The notes under the pieces: generated by a model
Database searches by the model: none
What the model was told of the DNA's origin: nothing
Seen by the model: only the letters and a program-made list of their open reading frames with translations
Source of the DNA: an uncultured Prevotellaceae bacterium
Lineage (GTDB): Bacteria; Bacteroidota; Bacteroidia; Bacteroidales; Muribaculaceae
Direction of reading: 5' to 3'
DNA: 64,000 nucleotides
Assembly: GCA_900318345.1 (NCBI GenBank)
Contig: ONKD01000001.1
Coordinates: 62,001 to 126,000, forward strand
Made by a program: the position numbers and the translations under genes
Part shown: in pieces, positions 52,392-61,609 of the stretch
How positions within the stretch are numbered: position 1 is the stretch's first letter
Layout: every line of letters begins with the position of its first letter

Positions 52392-53576
52392 ATGGAAAGA
52401 ATGACACAACAACGGAATATCGCAGTGCTTGGTAGCACGGGATCTATCGGCCGGCAAACGATCGATATCATTGGCGAGTACCCTAACCTGTTCAAGGCGT
52501 GGCTGCTTGTTGCCCACAGCAGCGCTGACCTGCTGATTGCACAGGCGCGCCAAATGCGTCCCCACATGGTGATCATTGCCGATGAGCAGTATTATGGCTA
52601 TGTGTGCGACGCGCTTGAGGGCACTGGGATTGAAGTGGCTACCGGCAGCGCTGCCATCGCCCAGGCCGTCACTATGCCCGAAATTGATACCGTGGTCACT
52701 GCCATGGTGGGCTATAGTGGCCTGGAATCAACCATCGCTGCCATTGGGGCGGGTAAACGCATCGCACTCGCCAACAAGGAGACCCTTGTCGTGGCTGGGG
52801 AACTCATCGACCGACTGATGAAAGACTCCCGTAGCGTGCTGTATCCTGTCGATAGCGAGCATGGCGCATTCTACCAGTGCCTGGTGGGCGAGCGCCATGA
52901 GGATATTGAAAAGTTGTTGCTCACGGCCTCGGGCGGTCCGTTCCGCACAATGCCCAAGGAGAATCTTGAGAAAGTCACTGCCGCCGATGCCCTCAAGCAT
53001 CCCAACTGGTCGATGGGTGCCAAGATCACCATCGACTCGGCGACGATGATGAACAAGGGTTTTGAGATGATTGAGGCGCGCTGGCTGTTTGGCGTGATGC
53101 CCGACGACATCGAGATTCTGGTGCACCCCCAGAGCATAGTCCACTCGATGGTCGCCTTCAAGGACGGGTCGGTCAAGGCACAGTTAGGTTTGCCTGATAT
53201 GCACTTGCCCATCCGCTACGCCCTGGGTCTGCCTGACCGCCGCCTGGCCAGCGACTGCCGCAAGATGACAGTCGACGACTTTGCCATGCTCACGTTTGAG
53301 CGACCCGACTTCGACAAGTTCCCGCTGTTAGGCACGGCCTATGCCGCTGCCCGCACGGGTGGCACTGCTCCTTGTGTGATGAACGCCGCTAACGAGATTG
53401 CTGTGGCAGCATTCCTTCAAGACAAGATTAAATTCACCGACATCTATAACATCATTGAGAAAACGATGGAGCAGGCACCGCATGTAGCAACTCCCACCTA
53501 TGAGGATTATGTGGAGAGCAATAATGAAGCCCGAGAGCGTGCCTCCCGCCTCGTCGATGACCTGAAAATCAAATAA
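52392..53576 (+). CDS. dxr: 1-deoxy-D-xylulose-5-phosphate reductoisomerase
   Basis: DXR converts DXP to MEP in non-mevalonate isoprenoid synthesis. The chosen start gives 394 residues, the usual length. The NADPH loop LGSTGSIGRQT, the ALANKETLV segment, the metal/substrate motif VDSEHGAFYQ and IDSATMMNKGFEMIEA are intact. The rseP gene follows after 19 bp, a common pairing in this phylum. Confidence 0.97.
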   Translation: MERMTQQRNIAVLGSTGSIGRQTIDIIGEYPNLFKAWLLVAHSSADLLIAQARQMRPHMVIIADEQYYGYVCDALEGTGIEVATGSAAIAQAVTMPEIDTVVTAMVGYSGLESTIAAIGAGKRIALANKETLVVAGELIDRLMKDSRSVLYPVDSEHGAFYQCLVGERHEDIEKLLLTASGGPFRTMPKENLEKVTAADALKHPNWSMGAKITIDSATMMNKGFEMIEARWLFGVMPDDIEILVHPQSIVHSMVAFKDGSVKAQLGLPDMHLPIRYALGLPDRRLASDCRKMTVDDFAMLTFERPDFDKFPLLGTAYAAARTGGTAPCVMNAANEIAVAAFLQDKIKFTDIYNIIEKTMEQAPHVATPTYEDYVESNNEARERASRLVDDLKIK

Positions 53577-53595
53577 CTAAAGACTTAAATAATCA

Positions 53596-55038
53596 ATGGA
53601 CTTATCATTTTTACTGACTCAATCATTCTGGATAAAGACCCTTGAGCTGATATTGGCACTCAGCATCCTGGTTGTATTTCATGAATTGGGACATTACTCG
53701 TTTGCCCGCCTGTTTGGCGTGTGGGTAGAGAAATTCTATATGTTCTTTAACTACAAGTTCTCATTGGTCAAGTGGAAACCCGGCAAGTACCTCAAGTGGT
53801 TCTCTCATGGCAACGAGATGGGAGCCATGGAGGAAGACAATGCCAGTGGTGAGAACAAAAACTCGTGGCGTGCCACCGAGTATGGCATCGGCTGGATACC
53901 ACTGGGAGGCTATTGTGCCATCTCGGGTATGATTGACGAGTCGATGAACACCGAGGCCATGAAGCAGCCCGCCAAGCCGTGGGAGTTCCGCAGCAAGGCA
54001 GCCTGGAAGCGCCTGTTGATCATGTTGGGCGGCGTGTTGTTCAACCTGCTGCTGGCGATGATCATCTACTCGGGTATCGTCTATTCCCAGGGTGAGCAAG
54101 TCATCCGCTTTGCCGACATCACCGAGGGTATGACCTTTAGTGATGCAGCCAAGAAAGCCGGATTTGTCGATGGTGACGTCATCCTGATGGCTGATGGCCA
54201 TGAGCTGGAGAACATGGTTGACCAGACCGACTATAATGACCTGCTGTTTGCTAAACAGGTGACCGTGCTGCGCAACCACAAGGACACCGTCAACATTTCT
54301 ATCCCAAAAGGCTTTATCACTGACCTCGAGCGTGATGCCAAGGAAGGCGTCGCCTTCATGACGCCGCGCATGCCCGTGGTCATCAAGGAAACCTTGCTGC
54401 ATCAGGGCGGAGAAAAAGCCGGACTGAAGGCTGGAGACCGCATGGTTGCAGTCAACGGCGTCGCCACTCCTACATTTACTGATTTTACCGAGGAGTTATC
54501 CAAGCACAAAGGCTCAAACATCACTCTAGAATACCTGCGTGACGGTAAAATGATGACTGCCAACAATGTGCCGGTTGACGGTGACGGCAAACTGGGCATC
54601 CTGCTGGCTGACTTGTACACTGTTTACAACGCAACGGTACTGCATTATAACTTCTTCCAATCCATACCCCGCGGTATCAAGATGGGTTGGGATCAGACGA
54701 TAAGTTACATCAAGCAACTCAAGCTCATCTTCACCCCCGAGGGCGCCAAGAGCGTGGGCAGTTTCGGTACTATCGGCAGCATCTTCCCCTCGACCTGGAA
54801 CTGGGTTGGTTTCTGGAACATCACGGCCTTTATCTCCATTATTCTGGCAGTGATGAACCTGTTGCCCATTCCCGCTCTGGACGGTGGCCACGTGCTATTC
54901 CTGCTGTTTGAGATGATCACTCGTCGCAAACCCAGCCTCAAGTTCATGGAGGTGGCCCAAATGGTGGGCATGGGTCTGATTATCGCTTTGATGCTATTAG
55001 CCATCGGTAACGACATTTTCAGATTCATCATTAAATAG
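53596..55038 (+). CDS. rseP: RseP-like site-2 (M50) metalloprotease
   Basis: This 480-residue intramembrane zinc protease has HELGH at residues 29-33 and the second zinc motif LDGGH near residue 433. Two PDZ-like domains lie between (AGFVDGDVILMADG, AGLKAGDRMVAVNG), with four main membrane segments. RseP cleaves anti-sigma factors and signal-peptide remnants in the inner membrane. It is probably co-transcribed with dxr. A TTAGG-like spacer follows the stop. Confidence 0.94.
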   Translation: MDLSFLLTQSFWIKTLELILALSILVVFHELGHYSFARLFGVWVEKFYMFFNYKFSLVKWKPGKYLKWFSHGNEMGAMEEDNASGENKNSWRATEYGIGWIPLGGYCAISGMIDESMNTEAMKQPAKPWEFRSKAAWKRLLIMLGGVLFNLLLAMIIYSGIVYSQGEQVIRFADITEGMTFSDAAKKAGFVDGDVILMADGHELENMVDQTDYNDLLFAKQVTVLRNHKDTVNISIPKGFITDLERDAKEGVAFMTPRMPVVIKETLLHQGGEKAGLKAGDRMVAVNGVATPTFTDFTEELSKHKGSNITLEYLRDGKMMTANNVPVDGDGKLGILLADLYTVYNATVLHYNFFQSIPRGIKMGWDQTISYIKQLKLIFTPEGAKSVGSFGTIGSIFPSTWNWVGFWNITAFISIILAVMNLLPIPALDGGHVLFLLFEMITRRKPSLKFMEVAQMVGMGLIIALMLLAIGNDIFRFIIK

Positions 55039-55101
55039 GTTTTAGAATCTGGATTTTAGGTAATTAGGATTGCTTCAGACAACAGAAAAACTAGAATAAC
55101 T

Positions 55102-56283
55102 ATGATATACAAGTCAGTAACGCTCAAGCGAGGCAAGGAGGAATCACTGCAGCGACTTCATCCATGGGTGTTCTCGGGAGCTATTGCCGCTGCCGATGAC
55201 ACCATCGAGGAAGGCGACCTGGTAACTGTCTATGCTCATGACGGAACGCTCATCGGCAATGGCCATTCCCAGATCGGGAGTATCGCCGTGAGGATGCTCA
55301 CCTTTGACGACACAGCCATTGACGAGGCCTTCTTTGAGCAACGTCTCAATGACGCTTACAAAATGCGCCTGTCACTGGGGCTACAACGTGAGGACAACAA
55401 CGCGTTCCGCCTCGTGCATGGCGAGGGCGATTTCCTGCCTGGTCTGGTGGTTGACGTGTATGGACCCACTGCAGTCATGCAGGCCCATTCGCCCGGGATG
55501 CACTTTGCCCGTAACATCATTGCCAAGGGATTGACCCAATTACCTGGAATCCGCAATGTGTATTACAAGAGCGAGACCACCCTGCCCTACAAGGCCCACC
55601 TCGACCCCGTGAACGATTATATCATTGGCGGCATGGAGACCGATGAGGCGCTGGAGAACGGCTTGCGATTCCATGTCGATTGGCTCAAGGGACAAAAGAC
55701 CGGGTTCTTTGTCGATCAGCGCGAGAACCGCAGATTGCTGGAGCAATACAGCAAGGGCCGTAAAGTGTTGAACATGTTCTGCTACACGGGCGGTTTCTCG
55801 GTATATGCCCTGCGTGGCGGTGCTGAGTTGGTCCACTCGGTGGACAGTTCGGCCAAAGCCGTGAGGTTGACCGACGATAATGTGGCCCTCAATTTCGCCC
55901 CCGAGGACGGGCGGCACCAGTCGTTTGCCGAGGACGCTTTCAAGTTCCTTGACAACATGGAGAAGGATGCCTATGACCTCATTATCCTTGACCCACCTGC
56001 ATTTGCCAAGCACAAGAGCGCGCTGCGCAACGCACTGGTGGGCTACCGCCGCCTCAATGCCAAAGCGCTGGAGAAAATCGCTCCCGGTAGCATCCTGTTC
56101 ACATTCTCCTGCTCCCAGGCAGTGAACAAGGACCAGTTCAGATTGGCGGTGTTCAGCGCAGCTGCCCAGACGCGCCGCAAGGTGCGCATCCTGCACCAAC
56201 TGACCCAACCCGCCGACCATCCCATCAACATTTACCACCCTGAGGGTGAGTACTTGAAAGGGCTAGTGCTATATGTTGAATAA
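55102..56283 (+). CDS. Class I SAM-dependent rRNA large-subunit methyltransferase (RlmI-like, PUA domain)
   Basis: This 393-residue protein has an N-terminal PUA-type domain (RLHPWVFSGAI, about 1-75), a linker with FFVDQRENRRLLEQY, then a Rossmann methyltransferase domain (VLNMFCYTGGFSVYALRGGA). The motif IV DPPAFAKHKSAL and the late TFSCSQAV cysteine are typical of RlmI m5C methyltransferases. It acts in the cytosol on 23S rRNA by family knowledge. The exact position modified is not proven here. Confidence 0.9.
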   Translation: MIYKSVTLKRGKEESLQRLHPWVFSGAIAAADDTIEEGDLVTVYAHDGTLIGNGHSQIGSIAVRMLTFDDTAIDEAFFEQRLNDAYKMRLSLGLQREDNNAFRLVHGEGDFLPGLVVDVYGPTAVMQAHSPGMHFARNIIAKGLTQLPGIRNVYYKSETTLPYKAHLDPVNDYIIGGMETDEALENGLRFHVDWLKGQKTGFFVDQRENRRLLEQYSKGRKVLNMFCYTGGFSVYALRGGAELVHSVDSSAKAVRLTDDNVALNFAPEDGRHQSFAEDAFKFLDNMEKDAYDLIILDPPAFAKHKSALRNALVGYRRLNAKALEKIAPGSILFTFSCSQAVNKDQFRLAVFSAAAQTRRKVRILHQLTQPADHPINIYHPEGEYLKGLVLYVE

Positions 56284-56319
56284 TCATTAACAATCATAAC
56301 AATTAATCAACCAAAGACA

Positions 56320-56787
56320 ATGAAGAAATTATTTATTCTTACCGCTGTCGTGGCAATGATGGCCATGACCGCATGTAACGAGAAACCCGCCAAAGAAGGT
56401 GAACAGCAAAACAATGCTCCCGCTACCGAGCAGATCGACACGGCTCAGGGTGCTCAAGCCAAGCCCAAAGTTGATGTGCAAAGGGCTGAACCCACTAAGG
56501 ACGGCAAAGACCACGTCGTGGCTGAGTTTAACACCAAGGAGTACCAAGTGCGCCTTGAAAACCTGGCCGACGGCACCTATCGCGTGAGCATGTGGAAGGC
56601 CGGTGAAGACAAGAGCGGAAAGCCCGAGAAGCTGGCCGAGACCAAGAAATGTGTCATGAAAGACGGCGGTTACCTGATGAAAACTGACGATGGAACCGTT
56701 TATATCATCAATGCCAAAGCAGGTGCCGAGAACGTAACCATCATGAACGACAAGGGCATCGAGTATAACGGTAATGCTGTGAAGTAA
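56320..56787 (+). CDS. Hypothetical lipoprotein
   Basis: This 155-residue protein has a lipoprotein signal peptide (AMMAMTACNEK), then a Lys/Glu/Gln-rich linker and a small beta-rich domain (YQVRLENLADGTYRVSMWK). I recognise no family. It is followed after 8 bp by another lipoprotein gene on the same strand, so the two are likely expressed together. Confidence 0.75.
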   Translation: MKKLFILTAVVAMMAMTACNEKPAKEGEQQNNAPATEQIDTAQGAQAKPKVDVQRAEPTKDGKDHVVAEFNTKEYQVRLENLADGTYRVSMWKAGEDKSGKPEKLAETKKCVMKDGGYLMKTDDGTVYIINAKAGAENVTIMNDKGIEYNGNAVK

Positions 56788-56795
56788 TTATCGAG

Positions 56796-57557
56796 ATGAA
56801 AAGGACAATTTACATCATCGCCCTATTGGCTCTGGTGCTGGCATCGTGTTCCAAAGCTGAACGCAACGAGAAAAAGTACCTTAAAGCCATGCAGAGCGAG
56901 GACTATGAAGAGGCAACCGCCGGCTTCAATGACTTTTGCAGTTGGCTTGAGAAAGACAAGTCGACGATGACCTATGACTTTAAGCTGATGCGAGAGGCCA
57001 TGGACCTGAAAGTTGCCACCAGTGCTGACGGCAAACTGCGTTGCTACAGCTGGCCCACAGGCGGTGAAAGCGAGAGCAACCGATATTATGCCAACTTAAC
57101 GCAATGGCTGGTGGATGACAATATCCTTGCATTTCGCGGACCAATTGACAATCTGCTAGCTGGCCGCAAACCTGATATCTCAAAAGAGATCACGCTGGCT
57201 CACAGCATCGATACCATTATCGAAATCCATGCTGGACCAAAGGGAGACAAGACTGCTTACCTGATTGCCCAGTCCTATGTCAATAGCGATGGCAACAAGC
57301 GGTCCTACGTCTCAGCTTCCTACATTAACGGTATCAGACTCACATTGCTGCCTTTCTTTTTTGACGGCATTGAGTTTGCAGGCAACAACGAGTTTGTCAA
57401 CTATGAGAATGTGAAGACAAGTGACTTGTTCAAGTGGGATGAGAAGGCAAAACGTTTTTATGCCTATCAAACCGATGACAGTCTGCACTATCTTCCCGGT
57501 AAATATACCATCTACCAGTTTGATGGCAACATGATGAAGAAAGTGGAAGCAGAGTGA
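56796..57557 (+). CDS. Hypothetical lipoprotein
   Basis: This 253-residue protein has a lipoprotein signal peptide (LALVLASCSKA) and a mixed domain without recognised motifs. A helical KYLKAMQSEDYEEATAGF segment suggests a short TPR-like start. It is in tandem with the preceding lipoprotein gene and upstream of the dipeptidyl peptidase III gene. No function can be assigned from sequence. Confidence 0.72.
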   Translation: MKRTIYIIALLALVLASCSKAERNEKKYLKAMQSEDYEEATAGFNDFCSWLEKDKSTMTYDFKLMREAMDLKVATSADGKLRCYSWPTGGESESNRYYANLTQWLVDDNILAFRGPIDNLLAGRKPDISKEITLAHSIDTIIEIHAGPKGDKTAYLIAQSYVNSDGNKRSYVSASYINGIRLTLLPFFFDGIEFAGNNEFVNYENVKTSDLFKWDEKAKRFYAYQTDDSLHYLPGKYTIYQFDGNMMKKVEAE

Positions 57558-57607
57558 CCTCTTCACTAACCTTGTAATGATACTTAACATAACAAATAGC
57601 TAATAAT

Positions 57608-59605
57608 ATGAAGAAAACATTTTTTGCCGCAATGTTGACGGCATTATCATTAACAGCAATGGCACAGAACAGCAATTTCAACTACAGTGTTGACCGCTTT
57701 GCCGACATCGAGGTGCTGCGCTATCAGGTGCCCGGTTTTGAGGACCTGTCGCTGAAGCAGAAGCAGTTGGTTTACTACCTCACCGAGGCTGCGCTCAACG
57801 GTCGTGACATCCTGTTTGACCAGAATTGCAAGTACAACCTATTGGTGCGTCAAACCCTTGAGGAAATCTACCGCAACTACAAGGGCAACAAGAACGACAA
57901 AGACTATCAGGCCTTCGTGAAGTACTTGAAGCAGGTGTGGTTTGGCAACGGCATCCATCACCACTACTCGATGGACAAGTTCATTCCCGAGTTCAGCAAG
58001 GACTTTTTTGACAAGCAGTTTGCCGCGCTGCAGGGTGCTGACAAGCGTGCTGCCGACAAGAAGATTCTGGACCGCGTGATCTTTGACCCGACCTTTATGG
58101 CCAAGCGCGTGAACCAGGCTGATGGCGAGGATCTGATCCTCACCTCGGCATGCAACATGTATGAGGGCGTGACCCAGCAGGAAGTCGAGGACTTCTACAA
58201 TAACCTGAAAGACACCACCGACCTTACTCCTATCTCATGGGGACTGAACTGCAAGGTGGTTAAGAAAAACGGCAAGGTTGTCGAGGAGCCCTACAAGGTG
58301 GGTGGTCTTTACAGCAAAGCCATCGAGAAAATCGTTTACTGGCTCGAAATGGCCGCTACCGTTGCCGAGAATGACGCCCAGCGCGCTTATATCAACGAGC
58401 TGATCAAGTTCTACCGCACCGGCTCGCTCAAGACCTTTGACGACTACAGCATCATGTGGGCCGAGGAGACCCAGAGCGATGTGGACTTCATCAACGGTTT
58501 CATTGAGAGCTACGGTGACCCCCTGGGCATGACCGGTTCATGGGAGGGCATGGTTAATTTCAAGGACAAGGCCGCTTCCCGCCGCTCTAAACTCATCAGT
58601 GAGAACGCCCAGTACTTTGAGAGCAACTCGCCCGTTGACAACCGTTTCAAGAAGAAAAACGTCAAGGGCGTGAGCGCCAAGGTGATCACCGCTGCCATCC
58701 TGGCTGGTGACAGCTATCCCTCAACCCCCATCGGCATCAACCTGCCCAACAGCAACTGGATTCGTGCCGCTCATGGCTCGAAGTCGGTCAGCATCGACAA
58801 CATCACCGATGCTTACAATAAGGTGGCTGCCGGTACAGGCTTCAATGAGGAATTTGCTTATAGCAACGAGGAGGTAGAACTGATGAAGAAGTACCTTGAT
58901 CTGGCCGATGCTCTGCACACCGACCTGCACGAGTGCCTGGGCCATGCTTCGGGCCAGCTGCTCCCCGGTGTTGACCAGGATGCTCTCAAGGCCTATGGCT
59001 CCTCGCTTGAGGAGGGTCGTGCCGACCTGTTTGCCCTGTATTATCTTGCCGATCCCAAGCTCGTTGAACTGGGCATCTTCCCCAATAATGATGTTTACAA
59101 GGCCGAGTACTACAAGTACATCATGAACGGTCTGATGACCCAATTGACCCGCATTGTCCCCGGTAAGGACATCGAGGAGGCTCACATGCGCAACCGCAAG
59201 TTCATCAGCGAGTGGTGCTACCAGCATGGCAAGAAGGACAATGTCATCGAGTATGTTATCAAGAACGGAAAGACTTATGTCAAGGTGAACGATTACGAGA
59301 AACTGCGCGGTCTGTTCGGTGAGTTGCTTGCCGAGGTGCAGCGCATCAAGAGCGAAGGCGATTATGAGGCCGGACGCCAGTTGGTAGAGACCTATGGTGT
59401 GAAAGTTGATCCCGCCATCCATCAGGAGGTGCTTGCACGATATGAGAATTTGAACATCGCTCCTTACAAGGGCTTTGTCAATCCCATCTACACCCCCGTG
59501 TATGACAACAACGGCAAGATGATCGATGTGAAGGTTTCTTACACCGAGGGCTACATCGACCAGATGCTGCGTTACGGCCAGGACTACTCTCCCCTGACCA
59601 AGTAA
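57608..59605 (+). CDS. Dipeptidyl peptidase III (M49), exported form
   Basis: This 665-residue zinc peptidase removes N-terminal dipeptides from short peptides. It has the M49 zinc site HECLGH (residues 441-446) and the third ligand in EEGRAD (about 469). The ~23-residue spacing matches the bacterial (Bacteroides-type) form rather than the longer human one. A signal peptide (MKKTFFAAMLTALSLTAMAQ) suggests export to the periplasm. A strong terminator follows. Confidence 0.93.
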   Translation: MKKTFFAAMLTALSLTAMAQNSNFNYSVDRFADIEVLRYQVPGFEDLSLKQKQLVYYLTEAALNGRDILFDQNCKYNLLVRQTLEEIYRNYKGNKNDKDYQAFVKYLKQVWFGNGIHHHYSMDKFIPEFSKDFFDKQFAALQGADKRAADKKILDRVIFDPTFMAKRVNQADGEDLILTSACNMYEGVTQQEVEDFYNNLKDTTDLTPISWGLNCKVVKKNGKVVEEPYKVGGLYSKAIEKIVYWLEMAATVAENDAQRAYINELIKFYRTGSLKTFDDYSIMWAEETQSDVDFINGFIESYGDPLGMTGSWEGMVNFKDKAASRRSKLISENAQYFESNSPVDNRFKKKNVKGVSAKVITAAILAGDSYPSTPIGINLPNSNWIRAAHGSKSVSIDNITDAYNKVAAGTGFNEEFAYSNEEVELMKKYLDLADALHTDLHECLGHASGQLLPGVDQDALKAYGSSLEEGRADLFALYYLADPKLVELGIFPNNDVYKAEYYKYIMNGLMTQLTRIVPGKDIEEAHMRNRKFISEWCYQHGKKDNVIEYVIKNGKTYVKVNDYEKLRGLFGELLAEVQRIKSEGDYEAGRQLVETYGVKVDPAIHQEVLARYENLNIAPYKGFVNPIYTPVYDNNGKMIDVKVSYTEGYIDQMLRYGQDYSPLTK

Positions 59606-59627
59606 CCACATATTAAATTACTTTTAT

Positions 59628-59666
59628 CGAGGAGGCGGCCACATGATGGTTGCCTCCTCGATTTTT
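59628..59666 (+). terminator. Rho-independent terminator of the dipeptidyl peptidase III gene
   Basis: CGAGGAGGCGGCCA pairs with TGGTTGCCTCCTCG over 14 bp (two G-U) around a CATGA loop and is followed by ATTTTT. Confidence 0.85.
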
Positions 59667-59709
59667 GGTCAAAAGAAGTGCAATTGTTGCATATCTCGGT
59701 CCAATTGCT

Positions 59710-59717
59710 TAATTTTG
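59710..59717 (+). promoter_or_regulatory. -7 promoter box for the GH20 gene
   Basis: TAATTTTG lies 30 nt before the ATG at 59748. Confidence 0.6.
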
Positions 59718-59747
59718 CGACAAAACAACATATAAATAGATGTGAAT

Positions 59748-61406
59748 ATGAGAATGAGACATTTAGTTGCAGTTCTTGTGGTTGGACTGGTTGCCATGGG
59801 CGCCGTCGCACAAGAGAACTTGGCCAATTACCGCACTGTACCATTGCCCGAGAGGATTGACGGGATCAAGAACAGTAATTTTAGGCTCACTGACGCCTGC
59901 TTAGTAAATTATCCTACCGGTAACCGCGAGATGGAACGAAATGCTGCCATGCTGAGCGGATATATCGAGGAACTGACGGGGATGCACCTGAGCACACGTC
60001 CCACAGTCAACCCCAAGGATCGCACGGGCAACATTTCCCTGCTCATCGACTCTAAACTGGAGAACAGCGAGGGGTATAGTATCACCGTGACCGCTAAGGG
60101 GGTTGAAATTGCAGGTCGGACAGCGGCAGGCGTATTCTATGGAATTCAGACCCTGCGCAAGTCATTACCGATAGGGAAAACCAATTTTGTGCTGATGCCA
60201 TCGGCCCAAGTGGCAGCAAGCCCCCGATTTGTGTATCGTGGTATGCACTTGGACTGTTCACGACATTTCTTCCCTGTTTCGACGGTCAAGCATTACATCG
60301 ACATGCTTGCGCTGCACGGCATGAACAAGCTGCACTGGCACCTGACCGATGACCAGGGCTGGCGCGTGGAAATTAAGAAATACCCCCGCCTGGCCGAGGT
60401 GGGTGGTTGGCGCAGCGGCACCACGTTAGGCCACAATTCTCCAGTGAATGATGGTATCAGATACGGTGGCTACTACACCCAAGAGGAGATTCGCGACATC
60501 GTGCGCTATGCTGCCGAGCGCTATATCACCATCATTCCCGAAATTGACATGCCCGGCCACATGCTGGGTGCGCTGGCTGCCTATCCCGAGTTGGGTTGCA
60601 CGGGTGGCCCTTATGATGTGTGGGGGATGTGGGGCGTTGCCGATGACATCTTGTGTCTTGGCAAAGACCACACCCTGCAGTTTGTCAAGGACGTGCTCGA
60701 CGAGGTCATGCAACTGTTCCCTGGCGAGTATATACACATTGGCGGTGATGAGTCCCCGCGCGTGCGGTGGCAGGCCTGCCCACTGTGCCAACAACGCATA
60801 CGCGATTTAGGCATCACATCCAAGGGAAAGCAGAGTGCCGAAGCCTTGCTTCAAGGCTGGTTCACGACCGAGATACAGAATTATCTGAGCCAGCACGGTC
60901 GCCGCATCATCGGATGGGACGAGCTGCTGGGTTGTGACGTGGAATCCTCGGCCACCATCATGTCGTGGAGGGGTGCCGAGCCCGGTGCCGAGGGCGCCAC
61001 CCTGGGGCATGACGTGATCATGACGCCCGTTGGACCGCTGTATTTTGACTACTACCAGACCAGCAGCACGTGGAACGAGCCCACGGCCTTTGGAGGTTGC
61101 AATACCCTCAAGAAGGTCTATGACTTTGAACCCGTTGCCGAGGATCTGCCTGCCGATGCTCGCCATCACATCCTGGGTGCCCAAGCAAACGTATGGACCG
61201 AATACATCACCTGTGAACCGCAAATCGATTACCAGGTGTTGCCACGCATGGCGGCTCTTGCCGAACTGCAGTGGCTACCGGCAGATCTCAAGGACTACCA
61301 AGACTTTAAAGCGCGCCTTCCACGCCTAGTTGAGATCTACAAGTATTATGGCTGGACCTATCGTGCCAAGAGCCTAGTACAGGATGACGAGGAAAAAGAA
61401 AAATGA
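59748..61406 (+). CDS. Secreted GH20 beta-N-acetylhexosaminidase
   Basis: This enzyme of about 552 residues removes terminal beta-N-acetylglucosamine or galactosamine residues. It has a signal peptide (HLVAVLVVGLVAMGAVAQ), a GH20b N-terminal domain (about 25-150) and the (beta/alpha)8 GH20 domain. The substrate-assisted catalytic pair Asp334-Glu335 is in HIGGDE, with flanking MHLDCSRHFF and HLTDDQGWR motifs. Host mucin or peptidoglycan glycan scavenging is inferred. The ATG at 59748 is preferred; a GTG 6 bp upstream and an ATG 6 bp downstream are alternatives. Confidence 0.94.
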   Translation: MRMRHLVAVLVVGLVAMGAVAQENLANYRTVPLPERIDGIKNSNFRLTDACLVNYPTGNREMERNAAMLSGYIEELTGMHLSTRPTVNPKDRTGNISLLIDSKLENSEGYSITVTAKGVEIAGRTAAGVFYGIQTLRKSLPIGKTNFVLMPSAQVAASPRFVYRGMHLDCSRHFFPVSTVKHYIDMLALHGMNKLHWHLTDDQGWRVEIKKYPRLAEVGGWRSGTTLGHNSPVNDGIRYGGYYTQEEIRDIVRYAAERYITIIPEIDMPGHMLGALAAYPELGCTGGPYDVWGMWGVADDILCLGKDHTLQFVKDVLDEVMQLFPGEYIHIGGDESPRVRWQACPLCQQRIRDLGITSKGKQSAEALLQGWFTTEIQNYLSQHGRRIIGWDELLGCDVESSATIMSWRGAEPGAEGATLGHDVIMTPVGPLYFDYYQTSSTWNEPTAFGGCNTLKKVYDFEPVAEDLPADARHHILGAQANVWTEYITCEPQIDYQVLPRMAALAELQWLPADLKDYQDFKARLPRLVEIYKYYGWTYRAKSLVQDDEEKEK

Positions 61407-61468
61407 CGCATTCAAACATTTTCTAATTAAAAAACAGAAAAATATTTGAACAATTAAGATTATTGCCA

Positions 61469-61476
61469 TATATTTG
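61469..61476 (+). promoter_or_regulatory. -7 promoter box upstream of the amidase gene
   Basis: TATATTTG matches TAnnTTTG, 133 nt before the amidase ATG. A second near-match (GAAATTTG, 61553-61560) lies after the hairpin, so two promoters are possible. Confidence 0.5.
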
Positions 61477-61512
61477 CGACACTCTATAACCGATCAAATC
61501 GCAGATAAGACC

Positions 61513-61539
61513 AAAAAGACCCACACCATGGGTCTTTTT
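61513..61539 (+). terminator. Perfect 11-bp hairpin in the GH20-amidase spacer
   Basis: AAAAAGACCCA pairs perfectly with TGGGTCTTTTT around a 5-nt loop, with a terminal U5. It would end GH20 transcripts, but it lies downstream of the box at 61469, so it may also attenuate the amidase transcript. Confidence 0.65.
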
Positions 61540-61609
61540 GACATTAAAAGCGGAAATTTGCGACCATAACTAAGTCATATATGTTGTTTAACTTTAAAAT
61601 CTACACAGA

